Source: Rhodopseudomonas rhenobacensis (lineage in GTDB: Bacteria > Pseudomonadota > Alphaproteobacteria > Rhizobiales > Xanthobacteraceae). From it: 54,134 nt of DNA. The notes under the pieces were generated by a model. It saw only the letters and a program-made list of their open reading frames with translations. It ran no database searches and had not been told where the DNA came from. The translations under genes and the position numbers were made by a program. This document shows, piece after piece, positions 1-10,001 of the stretch. The DNA lies in NCBI RefSeq assembly GCF_014203125.1, contig NZ_JACHIH010000034.1, forward strand, positions 1 through 54,134, given 5' to 3'. Every line of letters begins with the position of its first letter. Within the stretch, counting starts at the first letter, position 1.

Positions 1-187
1 CGAATTTCAGCGTCTTTGCGGCAGCTAAGTGCTTGATTTGACTCAACTCGAAAAACGCAAAATCTAATAGATTCACAGGCTCTCAGGATGACGGCTGCGG
101 TGTGTAGCGAGGGTTGTTTCGACGCCACGCAGCAACATCAGTAGATTGGCACGCCGTGGCGGCCACGTCCGCGGTTCAACACCACCG

Positions 188-248
188 CCGTCATCCTGAG
201 GAGCCCGGCGGAGCCCGAAGGGCGTAGCCGGGCGTCTCGAAGGATGCG
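188..248. repeat. Intergenic palindromic repeat, family with CATCCT..AGGATG ends
   Basis: The element begins GTCATCCTGAGGAGCC and ends GGCGTCTCGAAGGATGC, so its outer ends are inverted. Related copies lie at about 11234-11293 and 11332-11406, always between genes. A half copy (CTCAGGATGACGGC) is near base 83. The copy sits just past the mutM stop and could act as its transcript end. Apart from this element I see nothing in bases 1-265. Confidence 0.7.
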
Positions 249-265
249 CCGCGAGCGCGCCCCCC

Positions 266-1147
266 TCACTTCTGGCATTTCGGGCACCAGAAGGTCGACC
301 TTCCGTTCTGCACGAAGCGCTTCACCACGCCGGTGCAGCCGGGCGTGCGGCACGGTTCGCCCTCGCGGTCGTAGACCGCGAAGGAATGCTGGAAATAGCC
401 GAGTTCGCCGGAGGTCTGGCGGTGGTCGCGCAGCGACGAGCCGCCGGCTTTGATCGCCGCGTTGAGCACCGCGCGGATCGCTTCGACCAGCCGCTCGGCG
501 CGCTCGGTCGGAGCACCCGTCCGCGTCGCCAGGGTCGCGGCGATTCGTTTGGGTGAGAGATGCGCGCCGAACAGCGCCTCGCAGACATAGATGTTGCCGA
601 GGCCGGCGACCACGCGCTGGTCCAACAGCGCCGCCTTGAGGCTGGTCTTGCGCCCGGCGCAGGCCGAGGCCAGCAGCGCGGCGTCGAACGAATTGCCGAG
701 CGGCTCCGGGCCGAGCCCCTTCAGAAACGGCTCGTCGGCGATCTCGCCGGGCGCCAGGATCTTCATATAGCCGAAGCGGCGCGGATCGTTGAACACCACC
801 ACCGCGCCGTTCGACATCCGGAACACCACGTGATCATGGGCGCGGTCGTCGTTGCGCGGATGGTGAAACGCCCCGGGAGTGGCCGCGGCTTCGCCCTGCA
901 GCACCCGGAACGAGCCGGACATCCCCAGATGCATCAGGAGAACGTCGCCGGAGGACAGCTCCGCCAAAAGATATTTCGCCCGCCGCCCGAGCCCGATCAC
1001 GGTCTGGCCGATCAGCCGTTTGGCCAGATCCGGCTGCAGCGCAAAGCGCAGATCGGCCCGTCGCGCCTCGAAGCCGTCGATCCGCGCGCCCGCCATGGCC
1101 GGCTCGAGCCCGCGCCGGACGGTTTCGACTTCGGGCAATTCCGGCAT
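266..1147 (-). CDS. mutM: Formamidopyrimidine-DNA glycosylase (Fpg/MutM)
   Basis: This base-excision repair enzyme removes 8-oxoguanine and ring-opened purines and cleaves the resulting abasic site. The protein has 293 residues, close to the family's usual ~270-290. It starts with [10 protein letters not shown], which supplies the catalytic Pro2 and Glu3. The last ~30 residues form the zinc finger with two Cys pairs (CRTPGC and CPKC). The ATG at 1147 is needed because Pro2 must be the processed N-terminus. It is divergent from ubiE, with 146 bp between the two starts, a layout common in Rhizobiales. Function is secure from family knowledge. Confidence 0.97.
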   Translation of the reverse strand: MPELPEVETVRRGLEPAMAGARIDGFEARRADLRFALQPDLAKRLIGQTVIGLGRRAKYLLAELSSGDVLLMHLGMSGSFRVLQGEAAATPGAFHHPRNDDRAHDHVVFRMSNGAVVVFNDPRRFGYMKILAPGEIADEPFLKGLGPEPLGNSFDAALLASACAGRKTSLKAALLDQRVVAGLGNIYVCEALFGAHLSPKRIAATLATRTGAPTERAERLVEAIRAVLNAAIKAGGSSLRDHRQTSGELGYFQHSFAVYDREGEPCRTPGCTGVVKRFVQNGRSTFWCPKCQK

Positions 1148-1293
1148 GGGACGCGTTCACCTTTGGTTGCCAAGGTGATAGCGCCATCGGCGGCGGCGCG
1201 CTATATGGTCCGCGAAAGACAGGTTTTGGCGATGGCGAGCGGCGCGAGCGAGGGCTTGGGCCAGCGGCGCCGCCGCTTGCAGGAGAACAAGGC

Positions 1294-2055
1294 ATGACAC
1301 AGCCGGGCGAGACCACGCATTTCGGCTTCAAGGACGTGGCGCTGGACGACAAGCAGACGCTGGTCAACGACGTGTTCCACAGCGTCGCATCGCGCTACGA
1401 CCTGATGAACGATCTGATGTCGGGCGGGCTGCACCGCGCCTGGAAGAACGTCATGATCACCACGCTGAACCCGCCGCGCTCCGACGCGCCGTTCGCGCTG
1501 CTCGACGTCGCCGGCGGCACCGGCGATATTTCGTTCCGCGCGGCGAAAGCCGCCGGCGCGGGTTTCAACGCCACGGTGTGCGACATCAATTCCGACATGC
1601 TCAGCGTCGGCCGCGAACGCGCCATCGCCCGGCATCTCGACCATCAGGTGTCGTTCATCGAGGGCAACGCCGAGGCGCTGCCGTTTCCCGACAAGAGCTA
1701 CGACGCCTATACGATCGCCTTCGGCATCCGCAACGTGCCGCGGATCGATCTCGCGCTGAAAGAGGCCCATCGGGTGCTGAAGCCGGGCAGCCGCTTCCTG
1801 TGCCTGGAATTCTCCACCGTCGACGTTCCCGGCCTCGCCAAGATCTACGACCTGTTCTCGTTCAACGTGATCCCGCAGATCGGCCGCGCCGTCACCGGCG
1901 ACGCCGAATCCTATCAATATCTCGTCGAATCGATCCGCAAATTCCCCAAGCCCACGGTGTTCGCCGAGATGATCCGCGACGCCGGCTTTGCGCGGGTGTC
2001 CTATCAGTCGCTGTCCGGCGGCATCGTGGCGCTGCATTCGGGCTGGCGTTTGTGA
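1294..2055 (+). CDS. ubiE: Ubiquinone/menaquinone biosynthesis C-methyltransferase UbiE
   Basis: This SAM-dependent enzyme methylates the benzoquinol ring during ubiquinone synthesis. The protein has 253 residues. The SAM-binding motif [11 protein letters not shown], is at about residues 69-78, and the family signature [17 protein letters not shown] is near residue 35. AGGAG at 1281-1285 lies 8 nt before the ATG and fixes the start. The stop overlaps the GTG start of ubiB, so the two quinone genes look translationally coupled. Confidence 0.97.
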   Translation: MTQPGETTHFGFKDVALDDKQTLVNDVFHSVASRYDLMNDLMSGGLHRAWKNVMITTLNPPRSDAPFALLDVAGGTGDISFRAAKAAGAGFNATVCDINSDMLSVGRERAIARHLDHQVSFIEGNAEALPFPDKSYDAYTIAFGIRNVPRIDLALKEAHRVLKPGSRFLCLEFSTVDVPGLAKIYDLFSFNVIPQIGRAVTGDAESYQYLVESIRKFPKPTVFAEMIRDAGFARVSYQSLSGGIVALHSGWRL

Positions 2056-3620
2056 TCTCTGCCCTCACTCATGCGGCGCGGCTCGCCCGCGCCGGCTACG
2101 TGTTCGCGCGCGAGGGCGTGTTTGGCGTGGTCGATCCGTCGCTGGTGCCGCCGCCGGGCCAACTGGCGCTGCGGCTTGCCCGGCTGATCGAACGCCCCGG
2201 CGCCAAATCCGGCCCCAGGCTGTCGCGCGCGCTGACGCGGCTCGGCCCGGCCTATCTGAAGCTCGGTCAATTCCTGGCGACGCGCCCCGACGTGGTCGGC
2301 GTGGCGATGGCGCACGACCTCGAAAGCCTGCAGGACCGGCTGCCGCCGTTCTCGCAACAAGAGGCCGAGGCGGTGATCGCGGCGTCCTTGGAGCGCCCGG
2401 TGGCGCAGGTGTTCGTCAGCCTCAGCGAGCCGGTGGCGGCGGCCTCGATCGCCCAGGTGCATCGCGGCGAGACCGACACCGAGGGCGTGCGCAAGCGCGT
2501 CGCGGTGAAAGTGCTGCGGCCCAATGTGGCGGCGCGGTTCAACCGCGACCTCGGCGATTTCTTCTTCGTCGCCGAGAAGGCCGAGATCTATTCCTCGGAA
2601 GCCCGCCGGCTGCGGCTGGTCGAGATCATCAACACCATGTCGCGCTCGGTGGCGATGGAGATGGATTTGCGGCTGGAGGCCGCCGCCGCCTCCGAGATGG
2701 CCGAGAACACCAAGAACGATCCGGATTTCCGGGTGCCGCAGGTCGACTGGGACCGCACCACCCACAACGTGCTGACCATGGAGTGGATCGACGGCATTCC
2801 GCTGAACGATCACGCCCGGCTCGCCGAAGCCAATGTCGACGTCGCCGAACTCGGCCGCAAGGTGATCCAGAGCTTTCTGCGCCACGCGCTGCGCGACGGC
2901 TTCTTCCATGCGGACATGCATCCCGGCAACCTGTTCCTCGATCCGTCGGGACGCCTGGTCGCGGTCGACTTCGGCATCATGGGGCGGCTGGCGCCGAAGG
3001 AGCGGCGGTTTCTCGCCGAGATCCTGCTCGGCTTCATCACCCGCAATTATCGCCGCGTCGCCGAAGTGCATTTCGAGGCCGGCTACGTGCCGGCGCATCA
3101 TTCGGTGGAGAATTTCGCCCAAGCGATCCGCGCCATCGGCGAGCCGATCCACAACCGCATCGCCGAAGACATTTCGATGGCGAAGCTGTTGACGCTTCTG
3201 CTCGAAGTCACCGGCCTGTTCGACATGCGCACAAGACCCGAATTGATTCTCTTGCAGAAGACCATGGTCGTCGTTGAGGGCGTCGCGCGAAGCTTCGATC
3301 CCAAGCTCGACATCTGGAAGGTCGCCGATCCCGTGGTGCGCGAATGGATCGAGCGCAACTTGGGTCCGGTCGGCAAGATCGAGACCGCGCTCAGTGGCGC
3401 CGGCGAACTCAGCCATCTGCTTTCGGGGTTGCCGGCGATCGCCGCGCGCTCGGTGGCGGTGCTCAATCAGCTCGAAGTGATGACCCGCGACGGCCTGGTG
3501 CTGGCGCCGGAGACCATCGCGGCGATCGGTCGCTCGGAGCGCAACCGCACCCGCGGCCGCACCATCGCGCTATGGATCATCGCCGCGACCTTCATCGGCG
3601 TGCTGCTGACGCTGCAGTGA
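2052..3620 (+). CDS. ubiB: UbiB, ABC1/ADCK-family atypical kinase for ubiquinone synthesis
   Basis: UbiB supports ubiquinone synthesis through an atypical kinase/ATPase activity and is membrane-anchored. I place the start at GTG 2052, which overlaps the ubiE stop as GTGA; this gives 522 residues, the usual family length. The hallmark KLGQ motif is at about 70-73. The Ala-rich nucleotide loop ([10 protein letters not shown]) follows, then [12 protein letters not shown] and the metal-binding VDFGIMG. A hydrophobic segment at the extreme C-terminus ([15 protein letters not shown]) is the anchor. An in-frame reading extends upstream through ubiE but is not the real N-terminus. Confidence 0.95.
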   Translation: MISALTHAARLARAGYVFAREGVFGVVDPSLVPPPGQLALRLARLIERPGAKSGPRLSRALTRLGPAYLKLGQFLATRPDVVGVAMAHDLESLQDRLPPFSQQEAEAVIAASLERPVAQVFVSLSEPVAAASIAQVHRGETDTEGVRKRVAVKVLRPNVAARFNRDLGDFFFVAEKAEIYSSEARRLRLVEIINTMSRSVAMEMDLRLEAAAASEMAENTKNDPDFRVPQVDWDRTTHNVLTMEWIDGIPLNDHARLAEANVDVAELGRKVIQSFLRHALRDGFFHADMHPGNLFLDPSGRLVAVDFGIMGRLAPKERRFLAEILLGFITRNYRRVAEVHFEAGYVPAHHSVENFAQAIRAIGEPIHNRIAEDISMAKLLTLLLEVTGLFDMRTRPELILLQKTMVVVEGVARSFDPKLDIWKVADPVVREWIERNLGPVGKIETALSGAGELSHLLSGLPAIAARSVAVLNQLEVMTRDGLVLAPETIAAIGRSERNRTRGRTIALWIIAATFIGVLLTLQ

Positions 3621-3634
3621 CACCTCATGATTTG

Positions 3635-3669
3635 ATTGCAATGCACGCATGCCTTGCATGCAATGCGAT
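3635..3669. promoter_or_regulatory. Palindrome-rich candidate operator upstream of coaBC
   Basis: This stretch holds the perfect 10-bp palindrome TTGCATGCAA (3654-3663), GCATGC twice (3647-3652 and 3656-3661) and GCAATGC twice (3638-3644 and 3660-3666). It is AT-richer than its surroundings and ends 31 bp before the coaBC start. RHH proteins usually bind short repeated palindromes in front of their own genes, and the next gene begins with an RHH domain. That it is an operator is inference only. Confidence 0.35.
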
Positions 3670-3700
3670 CATTGGCTAAGTTCCACGCAGGAGAATCCGC

Positions 3701-5128
3701 GTGGCCAGTCTGACGATCCGCAAACTCGACGAGGCGATCAAGGCCGAGCTGCGGCAGCGCGCCGCCCGGAACGGCCGCTCGATGGAAGACGAGGCACGGA
3801 CCATCCTGCGCGACGCCGCGCAGCCGCGCCACGAGTTTGCCGCAAGTTTTGACGGCTCCGCCGAGCAGCCCGCGGCGCCCCTTGGGGAGCCCGCCGCGGT
3901 CGATGGCCAGCCCCGCATCACCCTGATCGTCGGCGGCGGCATCGCCGCCTACAAATCCATGGACCTGATCCGGCGCCTGATGGAGCGCGGCTTTTCGGTG
4001 CGCTGCGTGCTCACCGCCGCCGCGCAAAAATTCGTCACGCCGCTCACCGCCAGCGCCCTGTCGCATCAGCGCTGCTATACCGATCTGTTTGATCCGATGA
4101 GCGAATTCGACGCCGGCCACATTCGGCTCGGGCGCGACTGCGAGCTCGTCGTGGTGGCGCCGGCGACCGCCGACCTGATGGCCAAGATGGCGAACGGCCA
4201 CGCCGACGACCTCGCCAGCGCGATCCTGCTCGCCGCCAACCGGCCGATCCTGCTGGCGCCGGCGATGAATCCGCTGATGTGGAATAACGCGGCCACGCGC
4301 CGCAACGTCGCGCAGCTGGTCCGCGACGGCGTCCACATGGTCGGCCCCAACGCCGGCGAGATGGCCGAGAAGGGCGAAGCCGGCACCGGGCGGATGGCCG
4401 AGCCGATTGAAATTGCCGCTGCGGCCCAGGCGTTTCTGCGACCGCAACAAGCGCAGCCACTGGCCGGCTGCAAGCTGCTGATCACCGCCGGTCCGACCCA
4501 CGAGCCGATCGATCCGGTGCGCTACATCGCCAATCGCTCCTCGGGCAAACAGGGTTTTGCGATCGCCGCGGCCGCCGCAGCCGCCGGCGCCGAGGTCACG
4601 CTGATCTCCGGTCCGGTCGAATTGCACGATCCCGCGGGCGTGCATGTGATCCGCGTCGAATCCGCGCGCGAGATGCTGGATGCGGTGAACGCCGCGCTGC
4701 CGGCCGACGTCGCGGTCTTCGCCGCCGCGGTCGCCGATTGGCGCGTCGAAAGCGAAGGCGGCCAGAAGATCAAGAAAGGCGCCGGCGCGCCGCCGCCTTT
4801 GCTACTCACCGAAAATCCCGACATCCTCGCCAGCATCGCGAAGCGCGAACAAAATCGCCCGCCGCTGGTGATCGGCTTCGCCGCCGAGACCGAGCATCTG
4901 CTCGACAACGCCAAGTCAAAGCTCGCGCGAAAGGGCTGCGACTGGATCGTCGCCAATGACGTCTCGCCGGCCACCGGCGTGATGGGCGGCGACCGCAACA
5001 CCATCCACCTCCTGACCCGCGCCGCCGATGAGATCAGCGTCGAGTCCTGGCCGGTGATGTCGAAAGACCAAGTTGCCACCGCGCTGATTGCGCGTATTTC
5101 CAAAGCTGTAAGGACCACCGAATCATGA
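3701..5128 (+). CDS. coaBC: CoaBC (phosphopantothenoylcysteine synthetase/decarboxylase) with N-terminal RHH domain
   Basis: CoaBC performs two steps of coenzyme A synthesis: it joins cysteine to 4'-phosphopantothenate, then decarboxylates the product. The 475-residue protein is about 70 longer than usual. Residues 1-40 read as a FitA/VapB-like ribbon-helix-helix domain ([19 protein letters not shown], then [12 protein letters not shown]), followed by a ~30-residue linker. CoaC starts near 71 with catalytic His140 and PAMNPLMW at 187-194. CoaB follows with [21 protein letters not shown] and KIKK. AGGAG at 3689-3693 in front of GTG 3701 shows that the RHH part is translated. The region equivalent to E. 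coli ACGD..GPGRM reads [11 protein letters not shown], without cysteine. Confidence 0.93.
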   Translation: MASLTIRKLDEAIKAELRQRAARNGRSMEDEARTILRDAAQPRHEFAASFDGSAEQPAAPLGEPAAVDGQPRITLIVGGGIAAYKSMDLIRRLMERGFSVRCVLTAAAQKFVTPLTASALSHQRCYTDLFDPMSEFDAGHIRLGRDCELVVVAPATADLMAKMANGHADDLASAILLAANRPILLAPAMNPLMWNNAATRRNVAQLVRDGVHMVGPNAGEMAEKGEAGTGRMAEPIEIAAAAQAFLRPQQAQPLAGCKLLITAGPTHEPIDPVRYIANRSSGKQGFAIAAAAAAAGAEVTLISGPVELHDPAGVHVIRVESAREMLDAVNAALPADVAVFAAAVADWRVESEGGQKIKKGAGAPPPLLLTENPDILASIAKREQNRPPLVIGFAAETEHLLDNAKSKLARKGCDWIVANDVSPATGVMGGDRNTIHLLTRAADEISVESWPVMSKDQVATALIARISKAVRTTES

Positions 5129-5583
5129 CCGTCGCTATCTCCGCCGCCGTTCAGCAATTGCCGCATGGTGAAGGCCTCGCGCTGCCGGCCTATCAGAGCG
5201 CGCACGCCGCAGGATTAGACCTGCTCGCCGCCGTCGCCCCCGACGCGCCGCTGGTGCTGGCGCCGGGAACCTACGCGCTGGTGCCGACCGGGCTGAAGCT
5301 CGAGCTGCCGCCCGGCTTTGAAGCGCAGGTGCGGCCGCGCTCCGGGCTCGCGGCGCGGCACGGCGTCACCGTGCTGAATGCGCCCGGCACCATCGACGCC
5401 GATTATCGCGGCGAGATCGGCGTACTGCTGATCAATCACGGCAGCCAACCCTTTACGATTCGCCGCGGCGAGCGAATCGCCCAGATGGTGGTGGCCAAGG
5501 TGGCGCGGGTCGAGCTCACGGTCGTCAGCTCGCTCGAAGAAACCGAGCGCGGCAGCGGCGGATTCGGCTCGACCGGGCGCTGA
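5125..5583 (+). CDS. dut: dUTP diphosphatase
   Basis: The enzyme hydrolyses dUTP to dUMP and pyrophosphate, keeping uracil out of DNA and feeding dTMP synthesis. The 152-residue protein has all five trimeric-dUTPase motifs: AGLDLLAA (1), RPRSGLA (2), [13 protein letters not shown] (3), RGERIAQMV (4) and [10 protein letters not shown] (5). Its ATG overlaps the coaBC stop as ATGA, so the two are coupled; coaBC-dut linkage is common in bacteria. Confidence 0.97.
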   Translation: MTVAISAAVQQLPHGEGLALPAYQSAHAAGLDLLAAVAPDAPLVLAPGTYALVPTGLKLELPPGFEAQVRPRSGLAARHGVTVLNAPGTIDADYRGEIGVLLINHGSQPFTIRRGERIAQMVVAKVARVELTVVSSLEETERGSGGFGSTGR

Positions 5584-5853
5584 TCGCGGCCAAAAGGGCG
5601 CGGAAGAAATTAAAATTGTCCATTTTTGGTCTGCGCCCGCCGTTCACGATCTGGACTCTTACCCGTCTTGTCCGGTTGGGGATAATGTCGCTCGATTCGT
5701 GACCGGCAAAAATGGGGCACGATCGGCTGAGTGGAGTCCGGTTCGCTCGGATCGCGCGCAACTCTTCGTCAGCGCGTGTTTCGACGGCGTATCGCCGACG
5801 CTTGCCGATCGGCTGTGTGGCGCCGGTCGTTCGTTCCGCGGTTTGGGGCTCTC

Positions 5854-8385
5854 ATGTCAGGCGTGATCGCATCGATGCGTCGGACCTTGCTGTCGTGCAC
5901 GGCGCTGGCACGCAGCGGCGGCGCAGGCGTCGCGTTGGCGATCGGCGCCGCGGTGGCCTCGGCGTCGGCGGCGGAGGCCCCGGCGGAATCCGCGCTCGGC
6001 GCGCTGTTCGATTTCAGCCGTCAGGACGTCATCGCGCTGACCATGGCGGCGGCCGTGCTCGGCTTTTCGGTGGTCGCAGCGATCCTGTTGATGCGCACGC
6101 GGCTGCGCGCCGCCGCCTGCGAGGCGCAGCTGCGCGGCAATATCCAAACCCTGCAGCTCGAGGCCGACCGTTTCCGCGCGCTGTTGTTCGCCGAGTCCCA
6201 GGTGCTGGTCACCTGGGCCGCGGGCGACACCCGGCCGCAGATCAGCGGCGACGTCTCGCTGTTGATCCCGCAGGCCGCCGTCGGCGCCGAGCAGACCGTT
6301 CCGCCGCAACGCATCCTGGCGTTCGGAACCTGGATGCCGCCGGAGCCGGCGCTGAAGATGGACCACGCCGTCGACGCCTTGCTGGAAGCCGGCGAGAGTT
6401 TTCAGCTCAACCTCGTCACCTCGACCGGCCGCAACATTGAGGCGATGGGCCGCGCGGTCGGCGGCCAGGCCATCGTGCGGATCCGCGATCTCTCCGGGCT
6501 GCGCCGCGAACTCGCCGAGATGACGCAACGCTATAGGACGTTGCAGCAAGACACCGAGATGCTGCGCGACTTCGCCGCGGCGGCCCCCTGGCCGATCTGG
6601 ACCAGGCGCGAGGGCGGCCAGTTGAACTACGCCAACGCCGCCTATGCGCGCGCCACCGACAGCGCCAGCGTCGCCGACGCGGTCGACCGCAATCTCGAAC
6701 TGCTGGAAAGCAACGACCGCAGCGCGCTCGGCCGCGCGCTCAATGACAACGCCAATTTCACCGCCCGGCTGCCGATCGTGGTCGGCGGCGAGCGCCGGAT
6801 CTACGACGTTCACGCCATGAAGGTGCGCGGCGGCAGCGCCGGCGCCGCGATCGACGCCAGCGAAGCCTATGCGCTCGGCGCAGCCTTAGTGCGGATGGCC
6901 GAAGCGCACCGCCGCACACTCGATCAATTGTCGAGCGGCGTCGCGGTGTTCGACGAGCAGCACCGGCTCGCCTTCTACAACGATTCCTATCGCCGGCTGT
7001 GGGATCTCGACCGCACCTTTCTGGACAGCAACCCCGACGATTCCAGCGTGCTCGACCGGCTGCGCGCGTCGCGCAAATTGCCGGAGCAGCCGAATTTCCG
7101 CGAATGGAAGGCGCGGCTGCACGAGGCCTACCGCGCCGTCGATCCCGCCAAGGACGTCTGGTATTTGCCCGACGGCCGCGCGCTGTCGATCGTCACCACG
7201 CCGAATCCCGAAGGCGGCGTCACCTATCTGTTCGACGACGTCACCGAGAGCCTGGAACTGGCGCGCCGCTTCGACGGCCTGATCAACGTGCAGCGCGAGA
7301 CGCTGGACAATCTCGCCGAAGCGGTCGCGGTGTTCGGCAGCAATGGCTGCGCGAGGCTGTTCAACCCGCCATTCGCGCGGATGTGGAACCTGTCGCCGGA
7401 AGCGCTGCAGCTGCAGCCGCATATCGAAACGGTGGTGGACTGGTGCCGACCGTTGTTCGACGACGCGCCAACTTGGCAGACGTTGCGCGGCGCCATCACC
7501 GGCATCGAGAACCGCATCGCGATTCCGTTGAAGCTGGAGCGCCGCGACGGCAGCGTGCTGAACTGCATGACCATGCCGCTGCCCGACGGCGCCACCATGC
7601 TGACGTTCCAGGACATCACCGACACCGAGAACGTCGAGCGGGCGCTGCGCGAGCGCAACGAGGCGCTGGAAACCGCCGACCAGATGAAGGTCGATTTCGT
7701 CCACCACGTCTCCTACGAGCTGCGCTCGCCGCTGACCACCATCATCGGCTTCGCGCATTTCCTCAGCGACCCCTCGACCGGACCGCTGACCGAAAAGCAG
7801 GAAGAATATCTCAGCTACATCACCACCTCGACCAACGCGCTGCTCGCGATCATCAACAACATCCTCGACCTCGCCACCATCGACGCCGGCGCGATGACGC
7901 TGAATCTCGGCGAGGTCGACATCCGCAAGGCGATCGAGGCCGCCACCGAAGGCATCCAGGATCGGCTGGCCCGCGACCATATCGTGCTGGAAGTCGACGC
8001 CGCGCCGGACATCGGCCATTTCATCGCCGACGAACGCCGCGTCGTGCAGGTGCTGTACAATCTGCTGGCCAACGCGGTCGGCTTCTCGCCGCAGCACGCC
8101 GCGATCACGCTCAGCGCCAGACGCACCGAGAAGACCGTGGTGTTCACCGTAACCGACACCGGCCCGGGGATTCCGCCCAACGTCAAGGAGAAGGTGTTCG
8201 ACTGGTTCGAGAGCCATTCCAACGGCTCGCGGCATCGCGGCGCCGGATTAGGGCTGTCCTTGGTGCGCTCCTTCGTCGAGCTGCACGGCGGCAAGGTGCG
8301 GATCGATTCGGTGGTCGGCAAGGGCACCACGCTGACCTGCACGTTTCCGATCGATCAGTCGCAGCAACGCAACGCCGCTGAATGA
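5854..8385 (+). CDS. divL: DivL-type histidine-kinase homologue with Tyr in place of the phospho-His
   Basis: In Caulobacter, DivL is an atypical kinase that works with CckA, DivK and PleC in cell-cycle and polarity control. From ATG 5854 the protein has 843 residues, with one transmembrane segment at about 58-80. PAS-like regions follow, two carrying the pattern of VAVFDEQHRLAFYNDSY and VAVFGSNGCARLFNPP. The dimerisation helix reads HHVSYELRSPLTT, so tyrosine (about residue 621, codon 7714-7716) replaces the catalytic histidine. The ATPase boxes look intact: YNLLANAVGFSP, VTDTGPGIPP and GAGLGLSLV. The start is uncertain; an in-frame GTG at 5731 would add 41 residues. The stop overlaps the next gene as ATGA. 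Confidence 0.88.
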   Translation: MSGVIASMRRTLLSCTALARSGGAGVALAIGAAVASASAAEAPAESALGALFDFSRQDVIALTMAAAVLGFSVVAAILLMRTRLRAAACEAQLRGNIQTLQLEADRFRALLFAESQVLVTWAAGDTRPQISGDVSLLIPQAAVGAEQTVPPQRILAFGTWMPPEPALKMDHAVDALLEAGESFQLNLVTSTGRNIEAMGRAVGGQAIVRIRDLSGLRRELAEMTQRYRTLQQDTEMLRDFAAAAPWPIWTRREGGQLNYANAAYARATDSASVADAVDRNLELLESNDRSALGRALNDNANFTARLPIVVGGERRIYDVHAMKVRGGSAGAAIDASEAYALGAALVRMAEAHRRTLDQLSSGVAVFDEQHRLAFYNDSYRRLWDLDRTFLDSNPDDSSVLDRLRASRKLPEQPNFREWKARLHEAYRAVDPAKDVWYLPDGRALSIVTTPNPEGGVTYLFDDVTESLELARRFDGLINVQRETLDNLAEAVAVFGSNGCARLFNPPFARMWNLSPEALQLQPHIETVVDWCRPLFDDAPTWQTLRGAITGIENRIAIPLKLERRDGSVLNCMTMPLPDGATMLTFQDITDTENVERALRERNEALETADQMKVDFVHHVSYELRSPLTTIIGFAHFLSDPSTGPLTEKQEEYLSYITTSTNALLAIINNILDLATIDAGAMTLNLGEVDIRKAIEAATEGIQDRLARDHIVLEVDAAPDIGHFIADERRVVQVLYNLLANAVGFSPQHAAITLSARRTEKTVVFTVTDTGPGIPPNVKEKVFDWFESHSNGSRHRGAGLGLSLVRSFVELHGGKVRIDSVVGKGTTLTCTFPIDQSQQRNAAE

Positions 8386-9902
8386 CCGCCCCCGTCACAT
8401 TCTCGCTGGCGCTGCTCAACGAGACCGCCACCGCCAATCTGATGGCCGATCTGGCGCTGCTGATCGGGCCCGGCGACGTCATCACGCTGTCCGGCGATCT
8501 CGGCGCCGGCAAGACCGCCGCGGCGCGGGCGATGATCCGCTATCTCGCCGGCGATCCCGAGCTCGAAGTGCCGAGCCCGACCTTCACGCTGGCGCAGAGC
8601 TACGAGTTGCCGCCGTTCCCGCTGCTGCACGCCGACCTCTACCGCATCGAGGACCCGTCCGAACTGGAAGAGATCGGGTTGTCGCCGTTGCCCGAGGGCA
8701 CCGTCGCGCTGATCGAGTGGCCGGAGCGCGCGCCGGGTCTGCTGCCGGCCGACCGCATCGACATCGCGCTGACGCATCGCCCGGCGCTCGGCAGCGCGGC
8801 GCGCGCCGCGGAGATCACCGGCCACGGCAAGGCCGCCGCCCAGGTCGACCGGCTGATCACCTTGCTGGGCTTCCTCGACGAGTCCGGCACCGCCGACGCG
8901 CGGCGGCAACGCATGGCCGGCGACGCCTCGACGCGGTCCTACGCGCGACTGATCCGCGACGGCGTCTCGCTGATCCTGATGAATTCGCCGCCGCGCCCGG
9001 ACGGCCCCGCGCTCTATGCCGGCAAAAGCTACAGCGCCGCGGTGCATCTTGCCGAGGACGTCCGGCCGTTCGTGGCGATCGCCAACGGCCTGCGCGCGCG
9101 CGGCTTCTCTGCGCCGGCGATCCATCACGCCGACCTCGACGCCGGCTTTCTGATCACCGAGGATTTCGACAGCGAGAGTTTCCTGGCGGGCGAGCCGCCG
9201 GCGCCGATCGCCGAGCGCTACCAGGCCGCGACCGACATGCTGGCGGAGCTGCATCGTGAGCCGCTGCCGGATACGCTGCCGTTGTCGCCGCACGCCGACT
9301 ATGTGATTCCGCGCTTCGACGTCGACGCGATGCTGATCGAAATCGGCCTGATGCCGGAATGGTATCTGCCCGACCGCGGCGTCACGCCGACACGAGAACT
9401 GGGCGAGGAGTTCATCGCGATGTGGCGCGCCCTGCTCGCGCCGCACGAGTCCGAGCCGACCACCTGGGTGCTGCGCGACTTCCATTCGCCGAACCTGATC
9501 TGGCTCGACGAGCGCGAGGGCATCGCCAAGGTCGGGGTGATCGATTTTCAGGACACCGTGCTGGGACCCGCGGCCTACGACCTGGTGTCGTTGCTGCAGG
9601 ATGCCCGGCTTGATGTCCCGGAGGCGCTCGAACTGGCGCTATTGGCGCGCTACATCAAGGCGCGGCGCGCCGCCGACGCCGGCTTCGATGCGGTCGCCTT
9701 CGCCGAGATCTATGCGGTGATGTCGGCGCAGCGCAACACCCGGCTGCTCGGCACTTTCGCCAGGCTGAATAGCCGCGATGGCAAGCCGCATTATCTGCGC
9801 CACCTGCCGCGGATCTGGACCTATCTCAACCGCTCGCTGGCGCATCCGAAGCTGGCGCCGCTGCGCGACTGGTACAAAGCCCACGTGCCGCCGCCGACCT
9901 GA
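8382..9902 (+). CDS. TsaE - AmgK fusion: tRNA t6A ATPase plus anomeric sugar kinase
   Basis: Two activities are joined in 506 residues. Residues 1 to ~155 are TsaE, the ATPase that helps TsaBD make t6A on tRNAs, with Walker A GDLGAGKT at 38-45 and the family strings PSPTFTL and HADLYRIED. From about 165 onward is an aminoglycoside-phosphotransferase-fold kinase like AmgK, which phosphorylates MurNAc/GlcNAc at C1; it shows GDASTRSYARL, RDFHSPNLIWL (Asp366) and VIDFQDTVLGPAAYDL (Asp388). The ATG overlaps the divL stop. murU, which uses the AmgK product, lies ~600 bp downstream, supporting the recycling role. Confidence 0.9.
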   Translation: MTAPVTFSLALLNETATANLMADLALLIGPGDVITLSGDLGAGKTAAARAMIRYLAGDPELEVPSPTFTLAQSYELPPFPLLHADLYRIEDPSELEEIGLSPLPEGTVALIEWPERAPGLLPADRIDIALTHRPALGSAARAAEITGHGKAAAQVDRLITLLGFLDESGTADARRQRMAGDASTRSYARLIRDGVSLILMNSPPRPDGPALYAGKSYSAAVHLAEDVRPFVAIANGLRARGFSAPAIHHADLDAGFLITEDFDSESFLAGEPPAPIAERYQAATDMLAELHREPLPDTLPLSPHADYVIPRFDVDAMLIEIGLMPEWYLPDRGVTPTRELGEEFIAMWRALLAPHESEPTTWVLRDFHSPNLIWLDEREGIAKVGVIDFQDTVLGPAAYDLVSLLQDARLDVPEALELALLARYIKARRAADAGFDAVAFAEIYAVMSAQRNTRLLGTFARLNSRDGKPHYLRHLPRIWTYLNRSLAHPKLAPLRDWYKAHVPPPT

Positions 9903-10001
9903 GCCAGGTATCTTTACCAGTTATTAGCCGACCGCCCGGTAGTCTTGGTCGATACCCTGCCGTGGCGGGGATGCGATGCTGTGCGGACGGAGGAGGAGAC
10001 C

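Noticed and set aside
138-353. Small open frames at the left end overlapping the mutM 3' end
   Set aside because: They run through repeat DNA and the antisense or alternative frames of the mutM zinc-finger region; no ribosome site.
2004-3416. A 470-codon minus-strand frame opposite ubiB
   Set aside because: The ubiB protein has all family motifs; the opposite frame has no recognisable domain.
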